Source: Arthrobacter endolithicus (GTDB lineage: Bacteria; Actinomycetota; Actinomycetes; Actinomycetales; Micrococcaceae). Taken from it: a stretch of 64,000 bases of DNA. The DNA lies in NCBI RefSeq assembly GCF_026627425.1, contig NZ_JAPNLH010000002.1, positions 186,001 to 250,000 of the forward strand. The letters are read 5' to 3'. The position numbers and the translations under genes are program-made. This document shows positions 56,126 through 64,000 of the stretch, piece by piece; within the stretch, counting starts at the first letter, position 1, and the number at the start of each line of letters is the position of its first letter. The notes under the pieces are model-generated. The model had not been told where the DNA came from and did not search any database. It saw nothing but the letters and a program-made list of their open reading frames with translations.

Positions 56126-57004
56126 TCAGCGTTGATTGGTTGAGTGCACCACCGGTTGGCCGGTGAGCAGGCCGTCGTTGACCAGTGCCCGGTAATAACC
56201 GAACAGGTTGCCCAAGGCGTTCGGATGGAAATTGGCCGTTGCCGTCGGGTTTGCCGGGTTGTAGTTGATGTATGGGATGGCCGCGCCGATGCCGTGGTTC
56301 GCGAACTCCTGGCTGACGTCAACGAACTGGAGCCGAGGGGTGCTTGTGGCAGCGGCCGCAACGGCACCGGCAATGACCTGGTTCAGGACATCGGTGGCTT
56401 GATTGACTTTGTCTCCAAAGGCGTCCCCGGGGTTGAACAGATGGGGATACCCGAGCACAGCGATACGCGCGTGGGGCATGGCGGCAGCCACCGCCACATA
56501 GGTCGGGAAGAGTTTGGCCGGCAGCTTTGCTATCAGCGCTGTGCTGGCTTTGAGGGCGTCGGTGCAAACGGTGGCCGCGGGATCGGGTGCGCATGCGGCC
56601 AGTACGACATTGGAGCCGGCATCAATTCCGCCAACGGTCAGGGTCACCAGACTGGTATTTGGATCAACGCCCGCCAGCTGGCCCAGCACGTTGTCCGTGT
56701 CGGCTCCGCTGCAGGCCTTATTCGCGGACAACCTATAGGGGCTGAGGAATCCGGTGATGACCGGGTAGCTGGCGTACCTGCTCTGCAGGCAGGGTCCGGG
56801 AATATACGGCGGGGCACCCTGTCCGGCAGTAAACGAGTCCCCCAACGCGGTGTACGTCCGATGATATCCAGCTAAGGATGTAGCCGCTCCGGTCAAGGCT
56901 GCTGCGGGAGCCGCGGCCATCCCCGTAACTAACGCCACCGCCAGCAGGGAAACTGCGCTAATGCGCGACAACAACCGGACACCGAAGCTGTTCGTGGCTA
57001 TCAT
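56126..57004 (-). CDS. Secreted SGNH/GDSL-family hydrolase
   Basis: A 292-aa exported esterase/lipase-type protein. A signal peptide is visible (SRISAVSLLAVALVTGMAAA, likely cleaved after about residue 36). The block I motif ALGDSFTAGQG holds the nucleophile Ser57. Block III reads VGGIDAGS rather than the usual GGND. The catalytic His is in NFHPNALGNLFGYY. Paired cysteines fit an extracellular protein. The ATG at 57004 starts the signal peptide; the upstream frame is IS630 debris. Confidence 0.85.
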   Translation of the reverse strand: MIATNSFGVRLLSRISAVSLLAVALVTGMAAAPAAALTGAATSLAGYHRTYTALGDSFTAGQGAPPYIPGPCLQSRYASYPVITGFLSPYRLSANKACSGADTDNVLGQLAGVDPNTSLVTLTVGGIDAGSNVVLAACAPDPAATVCTDALKASTALIAKLPAKLFPTYVAVAAAMPHARIAVLGYPHLFNPGDAFGDKVNQATDVLNQVIAGAVAAAATSTPRLQFVDVSQEFANHGIGAAIPYINYNPANPTATANFHPNALGNLFGYYRALVNDGLLTGQPVVHSTNQR

Positions 57005-57020
57005 GCCCACATGGTACGCC

Positions 57021-57575
57021 TCACCGCACCATAGTGGAATGCTCCGACGAGACGTCGCGCTTGTGGTCGTGGGTCTGCTGCTGCGGGTGCGTCTGGGACA
57101 ACGGCTGGCCCGGGCCGGTGCGGGAGAGGGCCCGGATCTGGGTCTTCTCATCGATACTCACCACGACCGCCTTTTCCGGCGGTGACATGTACAGTCCCAC
57201 CACCTCCGACGGGGGGAAAAGATTCCGTGGCGTGCGGCCATGATGCGGCAGACCAGTGCGAGATCCCCAGCTCGGCCGACGGGTTCCCGTCATTGGTCAG
57301 GGTATCGGCAATCACCGCGATCTCATCGATCTCCCTCACCCGGCCCGGGTGCTGGACGTGGGAGGGGGCTTCGATCCCGCCTTCGGCATAGCGGTGGCGC
57401 CACTTCAAAACCGTGGGCGCCGAAAACCCGGTGACCTGCTCGATCTGGAAATTTGGCACCCCACCGGCCGCCACCAACACAGCGCCGGCCCGCAGGGCCA
57501 ACGTCGCGGTGAATGTTTTCCCATGGATCAGCGCCTTCAGGGCTTCACGGTCCCCTAACGAAGTTCCAATGCCTT
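57021..57575 (-). mobile_element. IS630-family transposase remnant
   Basis: The N-terminal HTH region is readable (VPNFQIEQVTGFSAPTVLKW, RHRYAEGGIEAP, EIDEIAVIADTLTNDG). It then jumps to C-terminal DDE-domain sequence in another frame (EVVGLYMSPPEKAVVVSIDE, KTQIRALSRT). The middle of the transposase is deleted and frames are broken. It lies between the SGNH gene and nrdF and may have disturbed the SGNH promoter. Confidence 0.8.
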
Positions 57576-57639
57576 AGCCAGATAAACCATGACTTTAGTC
57601 TGCCGACAAACCAGAGCCATAGGAATTAACGACACGCGC

Positions 57640-59427
<1,788 letters not shown>

Positions 59428-59444
59428 TCAACCTATATCGGTTG

Positions 59445-61643
59445 TCATAGGGCACAGGAAACGCAACCCTCCACCTCGGTCCCTTCCAGGGCCAGCTGCC
59501 GCAACCGGATGTAGTAGATGGTCTTGATGCCCTTGCGCCAGGCGTAGATCTGCGCCTTGTTGATGTCACGGGTGGTGGCGGTGTCCTTGAAGAACAGCGT
59601 CAGCGACAGGCCCTGATCCACGTGCTGAGTTGCGGCGGCGTAGGTGTCGATGATCTTCTCGTAGCCGAGTTCATACGCGTCCTGGTAGTACTCCAGATTG
59701 TCATTGGTCAGGTAAGGAGCCGGGTAGTAGACGCGGCCGATCTTGCCTTCCTTGCGGATCTCGATCTTGGAGGCCACCGGGTGGATGGAGGAGGTGGAGT
59801 TATTGATATAGCTGATCGACCCGGTGGGCGGAACGGCCTGCAGGTTCTGGTTGAAGATGCCGTGCTCCATCACGGAAGCCTTCAGCTCACGCCAGTCATC
59901 CTGGGTGGGGATGTGGGTGCCTTCGAAAAGCTCGGCCACACGGGCCGTCTTCGGAACCCATTCCTTGTTGACATACTTGTCGAAGAACTCCCCGGAGGCG
60001 TACTTGGACTTCTCGAAGCCGCCAAAGGTGCTGCCGGTCTCAATGGCCAGCAGGTTGGAGGCGCGGATGGCGTGGTACACCACGGTGTAGAAGTAGATAT
60101 TGGTGAAGTCCAGGCCTTCCGCGGAGCCGTAATGCACGCGCTCCCGGGCCAGGTAGCCGTGCAGGTTCATCTGGCCCAGGCCGATGGCGTGTGACTGCTC
60201 GTTACCCTTGGCGATGGACGGCACGGAGGTGATGTTGGACATCACGGACACGGCGGAGAGCGCCCGGATGGAGGTTTCGATCGTGCTGCCGAAGTCCGGC
60301 GAATCCATGGTCTTGGCAATGTTCAGCGAGCCGAGGTTGCAGGAGATGTCCTTGCCGGTCTCGGCATAGGAGAGGTCATCGTTGTAAACCGTGGGCGCGG
60401 AAACCTGCAGGATCTCCGAGCACAGGTTGCTCATAATGATCTTGCCGTCGATCGGATTGGCCCGGTTTACCGTGTCCTCGAACATGATGTAGGGGTAACC
60501 GGATTCAAACTGGATCTCCGCGAGGGTCTGGAAAAATTCGCGGGCCTTGATCTTGGTCTTTTTAATCCGGGCGTCATCGACCATTTCGTAGTACTTCTCG
60601 GTGACGTTAATGTCGGAGAAGGGCATGCCGTAGACGTTTTCGACGTCGTACGGGGAGAACAGGTACATGTCCTCGTCCCGCTTGGCCAGCTCGAAGGTGA
60701 TATCCGGGACCACCACACCGAGGGAGAGCGTCTTGATTCGGATCTTCTCATCGGCATTCTCGCGCTTGGTGTCCAGGAAGCGGTTAATGTCCGGGTGGTG
60801 AGCGTGCAGGTAGACCGCGCCGGCACCCTGCCGGGCACCGAGCTGATTGGCGTAGGAGAAGCTGTCTTCGAGGAGCTTCATCACCGGGATAACGCCGGAG
60901 GACTGGTTCTCGATCTGCTTGATCGGCGCCCCCACCTCGCGGATGTTAGTCAGCGCAAAAGCCACGCCGCCGCCGCGCTTGGACAGCTGCAGGGCGGAGT
61001 TAATGGAGCGGCCGATCGATTCCATGTTGTCTTCGATACGCAGCAGGAAGCAGGAGACCAGCTCGCCGCGCTGGGCCTTGCCGGCGTTGAGGAACGTGGG
61101 GGTGGCGGGCTGGAAGCGGCCTTCGATGATCTCGTCCATCAGTTTGATGGCCAGCTCTTCGTCGCCGCGGGCCAGGTGCAGGGCCACCATGCAGACCCGG
61201 TCCTCGTAGCGCTCCAGGAACCGCTTGCCGTCGAAGGTTTTGAGCGTATAAGAGGTGTAGAACTTGAACGCGCCGAGAAACGTTTCGAACCGGAACTTCT
61301 TCTTGTAGGCACGCTGATACAGCTCGCGGATGAAGTTCATCGTGTACTGGTCCAGCGTCTCGCGCTCGTAGTACTCATTCTTGACCAAGTACTCCAGCTT
61401 CTCCTCCAGGTCATGGAAGAACACGGTGTTGTTGTTCACGTGCTGCAGGAAGTACTGGTGCGCCGCCTCGCGATCGGCCTCAAACTGGATCTCGCCGTTG
61501 GGGCCATAAAGGTTCAGCATGGCGTTGAGCTCGTGGTACCCGAGCCCCTTGAAGGCGGCGGGCATGCCCGCGTCCTTTGTGCCGACGTCGATGGTTCCCG
61601 TGTGGGAGCCGGTTACGGCAGGTGCTGCGACAGTCGTGTCCAA
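59445..61643 (-). CDS. nrdE: Class Ib ribonucleotide reductase alpha subunit
   Basis: A 732-aa catalytic subunit reducing ribonucleoside diphosphates. Conserved parts include [40 protein letters not shown], the [18 protein letters not shown] region, [19 protein letters not shown], and the C-terminal redox pair CVSC two residues from the end, which is reduced by NrdH. It starts with a TTG inside the last 31 bases of nrdI. The order nrdH-nrdI-nrdE is standard; the insertion before nrdF is not. Confidence 0.95.
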   Translation of the reverse strand: MDTTVAAPAVTGSHTGTIDVGTKDAGMPAAFKGLGYHELNAMLNLYGPNGEIQFEADREAAHQYFLQHVNNNTVFFHDLEEKLEYLVKNEYYERETLDQYTMNFIRELYQRAYKKKFRFETFLGAFKFYTSYTLKTFDGKRFLERYEDRVCMVALHLARGDEELAIKLMDEIIEGRFQPATPTFLNAGKAQRGELVSCFLLRIEDNMESIGRSINSALQLSKRGGGVAFALTNIREVGAPIKQIENQSSGVIPVMKLLEDSFSYANQLGARQGAGAVYLHAHHPDINRFLDTKRENADEKIRIKTLSLGVVVPDITFELAKRDEDMYLFSPYDVENVYGMPFSDINVTEKYYEMVDDARIKKTKIKAREFFQTLAEIQFESGYPYIMFEDTVNRANPIDGKIIMSNLCSEILQVSAPTVYNDDLSYAETGKDISCNLGSLNIAKTMDSPDFGSTIETSIRALSAVSVMSNITSVPSIAKGNEQSHAIGLGQMNLHGYLARERVHYGSAEGLDFTNIYFYTVVYHAIRASNLLAIETGSTFGGFEKSKYASGEFFDKYVNKEWVPKTARVAELFEGTHIPTQDDWRELKASVMEHGIFNQNLQAVPPTGSISYINNSTSSIHPVASKIEIRKEGKIGRVYYPAPYLTNDNLEYYQDAYELGYEKIIDTYAAATQHVDQGLSLTLFFKDTATTRDINKAQIYAWRKGIKTIYYIRLRQLALEGTEVEGCVSCAL

Positions 61644-62188
61644 AACGTATCCAATCCTTGGTTGACCCGGTCAACGTCCCGAGACGTTCCCATAAGCTCG
61701 AAGCGGTATAGCAGGGGAACCGTGCATTTGGCGGCAACAATGTCACCGGCAAGGCAGTAGGTTTCCCCGAAATTTGTATTCCCCGCGCCGACGACGCCGC
61801 GGATCAGTGATCTGTTCTGCTCGACATTCAAAAACCTAATGACCTGCTTGGGCACCGCACCGTGGCCGGTTTCGCCGCCGTAGGTCGGCAGCACCAGGAC
61901 GTACGGTCGGTTCGCCAGCAGTGTCTCTTCGGAGCTGTACAGCGGAATCCGCGCCGAATCCACTCCGAGTTTCTGTACGAAGCGGTGGGTGTTGTCCGAG
62001 ACGGACGAGAAGTAAATGAGCCCGCTGGCCGTGTGCCGCGTGCAGGGCTGTGGACCGCCGACCGAACCGGTACCGGTTGATACGACACCGGACGACGGCG
62101 GCAGCAACCGGTGCGCCGTAGTCGTCCGGTGCGCTGTCGTCGGGTGAACTGTCGCCCGGTCTTCGTGTACTACTTCCACAGACTGCAT
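61613..62188 (-). CDS. nrdI: Flavodoxin-like NrdI
   Basis: A 191-aa protein whose conserved core ([58 protein letters not shown]) is that of NrdI, the FMN protein that supplies oxidant for assembling the manganese cofactor of NrdF. The first 55 residues are Thr/His/Pro-rich and not part of the usual family, so translation may start later. It overlaps nrdE by 31 bases. Confidence 0.92.
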   Translation of the reverse strand: MQSVEVVHEDRATVHPTTAHRTTTAHRLLPPSSGVVSTGTGSVGGPQPCTRHTASGLIYFSSVSDNTHRFVQKLGVDSARIPLYSSEETLLANRPYVLVLPTYGGETGHGAVPKQVIRFLNVEQNRSLIRGVVGAGNTNFGETYCLAGDIVAAKCTVPLLYRFELMGTSRDVDRVNQGLDTFWTRLSQHLP

Positions 62189-62253
62189 TACCGCCGCTTA
62201 GTGCCCTGCTGAGCCGTTAAGTAAAGCCGGGCTGTTGAGATGATGCGAGGAAA

Positions 62254-62499
62254 TCAGGAGGCTACCGCCACCGCTGCGGTTCCCAGCTCGGCGATCTTGT
62301 CCGGACGGAATCCGGACCAGTGATCCTGATCGGTGATCACCACGGGAGCCTGCATGTAGCCCAGCGCACGAAGGCGCTCCAAGGCGTCCGGGTCCTGAGA
62401 GATGTCCACGCTCTGGTAAGTGATGCCCTTTTTATCCAAAGCGCGGTAGGTGGCGTTGCACTGAACGCAGGCCGGCTTCGTGTAGACCGTAACGGTCAT
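62254..62499 (-). CDS. nrdH: NrdH redoxin
   Basis: An 81-aa glutaredoxin-like protein with thioredoxin-like activity that reduces NrdE. It has the CVQC active site (residues 11-14), ALDKKGITYQSVDIS, the cis-proline QAPVVIT and the WSGFRPDKI helix used for recognition. It is the first gene of nrdHIE-HE-nrdF; nrdI follows after 65 bases. Confidence 0.94.
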   Translation of the reverse strand: MTVTVYTKPACVQCNATYRALDKKGITYQSVDISQDPDALERLRALGYMQAPVVITDQDHWSGFRPDKIAELGTAAVAVAS

Positions 62500-62652
62500 T
62501 TTCCCTGTCCCCTTTTACTTCGCGGTACCTCTGGGGCACCTGCATCTGCTCGTACCCGTCTCTTGGGTACTTTATTGCGGCAGACGGCTGTAAACCGGCT
62601 TCGCCAGCGTCCCGGCTACTTAAACCCGGGGTGCTTGTTTCTGTATTTCAAT

Positions 62653-62664
62653 ACTACATGTAGT
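62653..62664. promoter_or_regulatory. Candidate NrdR box upstream of nrdH
   Basis: ACTACATGTAGT is a perfect 12-bp palindrome in the context ATACTACATGTAGTGC, close to the 16-bp NrdR consensus (acaCwAtATaTwGtgt). A weaker related sequence (CCTAGATGATGTATTA) lies about three helical turns further upstream at 62685-62700; NrdR usually binds such pairs. It is 154 bp from the nrdH start. Confidence 0.55.
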
Positions 62665-62781
62665 GCACACTGCTGGGAACGACCCCTAGATGATGTATTA
62701 CAAGTATGTCATTTTATGCACCGGTCGTCCACAGGCCGGACCGTAGAAATCGGTGCAATCCCGGCTCTGCCGACCGAGATG

Positions 62782-62796
62782 TCCACAGCCTGTGGA
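62782..62796. promoter_or_regulatory. TCCACAG/CTGTGGA inverted repeat, DnaA-box-like
   Basis: Seven-base perfect arms separated by one base. A further GTCCACAG occurs at 62727-62734 and a GCCACAA nearby at 62814-62820. They resemble actinobacterial DnaA boxes (TTGTCCACA) without matching fully. DnaA control of nrd genes is known in Escherichia coli; relevance here is inferred. Confidence 0.3.
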
Positions 62797-62866
62797 GTAC
62801 TTAGCCACAAAATATCGCGGGCGTGTTGCCCGCGGTCCGGCGTGTCGCGCAGCGTCGTGCCGCTTG

Positions 62867-62932
62867 CCCAACTGGGTCGCACTTGAGGCACGCATCCGGC
62901 GTTTTGCATGCCGGAACTGCGACTCAGTTGGG
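62867..62932. repeat. 15-bp inverted repeat with one mismatch
   Basis: CCCAACTGGGTCGCA (62867-62881) and TGCGACTCAGTTGGG (62918-62932) can pair over 15 positions with one mismatch, around a 36-base loop that holds a smaller CCGGC/GCCGG pairing. It ends two bases before the first poly-G tract. It could be a terminator or operator. Confidence 0.45.
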
Positions 62933-62934
62933 TA

Positions 62935-62944
62935 GGGGGGGGGG
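62935..62944 (+). repeat. Poly-G tract of 10
   Basis: Ten consecutive G residues immediately after the inverted repeat and about 120 bp upstream of the LysR start. Its length is likely to vary by slippage. Confidence 0.9.
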
Positions 62945-63006
62945 TCGCCGGCAGCGGCGCGGCTAATCTGGCCGAGTGGCCCCGCCGTCGGGCATGTCCT
63001 CCGGGC

Positions 63007-63024
63007 GGGGGGGGGGGGTATAGT
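63007..63024 (+). promoter_or_regulatory. Poly-G tract of 12 abutting a TATAGT -10 element
   Basis: Twelve G residues (63007-63018) directly precede TATAGT (63019-63024), 39 bp upstream of the LysR ATG. If TATAGT is the -10 element, the G-tract is the promoter spacer, so changes in its length would alter expression, as in known phase-variable promoters. No clear -35 element is visible. Confidence 0.4.
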
Positions 63025-63062
63025 CGTGCTGTTGCTGGACCTCGCTCCGGAAAGGAACGCTT

Positions 63063-63983
63063 ATGGTCAATCCGATCCATCTCCGCACCCTGCTGGAAGT
63101 CACGCGCCTGGGTTCGTTCGCGGCAGCGGCCAGCCGGCTTGGCTACACGGCCTCGGCAGTGTCGCAGCAGATGTCCGCTCTTGAACGCGACACCGGGGTC
63201 GTCCTCTTTCAGCGCTCCGCCCGCAGCGTGCTCCCTACCGAGGCCGCCATCGTGATGAACCGGCACGCGGCCAAGGTTCTCACGGACATTGACGCACTGC
63301 TGGCAGCCAGCGCGCGGACCCATGCCACCACCAAGCAGGAACTTCGGCTGGGAATCTTCCCCTCGCTGGCCAGCCATGTGCTCCCGGTGCTGCTGGCAAG
63401 ACCCGCATGGCATGATCTTGGGATCAACTTGAAAGTATCCGTAGCCGAGCCGGCTGCCACCATTGCCGGGTTGCGGACCGGCGGCGAATTGGACGTGGCG
63501 CTGATTTATCAGGTGGGACAGGGCGGCTTGGCCTGGCCGCACACGATTAATCGGCAGTGGATCGGAGACGACAACTTCCGCGTTGTCCTGCCGGAGGCCT
63601 GGGGTATCAGGGCCGGGGCACAGATGGCGGCGGCCCAGCTGTCGGACATGCCCTGGATCATGCACCATCCGGGCACCAGCGACGCGTCCGTGATCGAAAG
63701 ACTATTCGCCAGCTGCAATCTGCACCCCACCGTCGCCGTATACAGCGACGATTTTAACGCCAGCCTGCAATTAGCCGCTGCCGGACTAGGGGCCGCTCTG
63801 GTTCCGGAACTCGCGCTAGCTGAAAGACCGGCGGGCATCGTGGTACTGGATGTGCCGGAAATCCGGCTGGCCCGAAACATCTTTGCCCTACTGCTCAACG
63901 AAAAGCAGACCGCACAGGTGGGCGTTTTCGTGGACCTGCTCACCGGGATTCTGCACCGGATGGGCCGGACTCCACAGCATTGA
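63063..63983 (+). CDS. LysR family transcriptional regulator
   Basis: A 306-aa LTTR. The N-terminal winged HTH (HLRTLLEVTRLGSFAAAASR, LGYTASAVSQQMSALERDTG) is followed by a periplasmic-binding-protein-like effector domain (LRLGIFPSLASHVLPVLLAR, then LAAAGLGAALVPELALAERP). AAGGAA precedes the ATG. No target gene is obvious in the window; it is divergent from the nrd operon. Its promoter contains a poly-G run. Confidence 0.9.
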   Translation: MVNPIHLRTLLEVTRLGSFAAAASRLGYTASAVSQQMSALERDTGVVLFQRSARSVLPTEAAIVMNRHAAKVLTDIDALLAASARTHATTKQELRLGIFPSLASHVLPVLLARPAWHDLGINLKVSVAEPAATIAGLRTGGELDVALIYQVGQGGLAWPHTINRQWIGDDNFRVVLPEAWGIRAGAQMAAAQLSDMPWIMHHPGTSDASVIERLFASCNLHPTVAVYSDDFNASLQLAAAGLGAALVPELALAERPAGIVVLDVPEIRLARNIFALLLNEKQTAQVGVFVDLLTGILHRMGRTPQH

Positions 63984-64000
63984 CCGGGCTGTCCGCAGCA

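Larger units (their letters stand above)
62500..63062. other. 563-bp regulatory region between divergent nrdH and the LysR gene
   Basis: No gene is supported. The segment contains an NrdR-like palindrome, CCACAG motifs resembling DnaA boxes, a long imperfect inverted repeat and two poly-G tracts, each listed separately. Such density of signals is consistent with tight control of ribonucleotide reductase. Confidence 0.6.

Overview
The window is a high-GC chromosomal segment from an actinobacterium, most likely a member of the Micrococcaceae (Arthrobacter-like). The gene content supports this: mycothiol-linked enzymes (mycoredoxin, S-(hydroxymethyl)mycothiol dehydrogenase), a mycobacterial-type NarGHJI, an actinobacterial DosR/DosS-type two-component pair, a DnaE2/DUF6504 pair, 13E12-type DUF222-HNH proteins and a class Ib nrdHIEF operon. 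The species assignment is inference from family knowledge; no database search was run.

Layout. 0-7 kb: DNA damage genes (dnaE2, DUF6504, SRAP peptidase), a GNAT enzyme and a PIG-L deacetylase gene broken by a 20-bp tandem duplication. 7.6-11.6 kb: mycothiol/formaldehyde genes (mycoredoxin, mscR, MBL hydrolase), then a lipoate-ligase-like gene and a thioesterase. 11.7-15 kb: a PPOX flavoprotein and an SPW membrane protein, then a graveyard of fragments (DUF4352, HsdS, DUF1016/YhcG), then a universal stress protein. 15-23 kb: a partly duplicated response-regulator promoter, the DosR-type regulator, the convergent DosS-type kinase, three PPOX flavoproteins, a zinc alcohol dehydrogenase and a TPC-type P1B ATPase. 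23-27.3 kb: small accessory genes (GNAT, broken two-TM gene, AAA ATPase, DUF6226, DinB-like). 27.5-44.4 kb: MgtA, an ABC1/UbiB kinase, narGHJI, a fifth PPOX protein, a pRiA4b ORF-3 protein, a formate/nitrite transporter, a CynX/NimT-type MFS carrier and a DUF998 protein. 44.6-52 kb: a DUF222-HNH protein, then fatty-acid degradation genes with a TetR regulator. 52-57.6 kb: EEP phosphatase/nuclease, broken RNase Z, ArfB, alpha/beta hydrolase, then IS110 and IS630 remnants around a secreted SGNH hydrolase and a broken glycosidase-like gene. 57.6-62.5 kb: the nrdHIEF operon, with a GIY-YIG homing endonuclease gene between nrdE and nrdF. 63-64 kb: a LysR regulator behind two poly-G tracts.

How the genes work together. 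From about 11.7 to 43.6 kb the genes look like a DosR-type hypoxia/redox survival island. It has a heme-GAF-type sensor kinase and its response regulator, universal stress protein, five FMN split-barrel paralogues, cation pumps, anaerobic nitrate respiration and nitrite/anion transport. Several promoters carry a 14-bp near-palindrome resembling the mycobacterial DosR box.

The most unusual observation is in the nrd operon. A GIY-YIG/NUMOD3 homing endonuclease sits between nrdE and nrdF. A one-base frameshift appears to have removed its original stop, which overlapped the nrdF start as ATGA, so the endonuclease now reads in frame into NrdF as one 588-codon ORF. Many other small genes here carry single indels or nonsense codons, so both genuine decay and assembly error should be considered.
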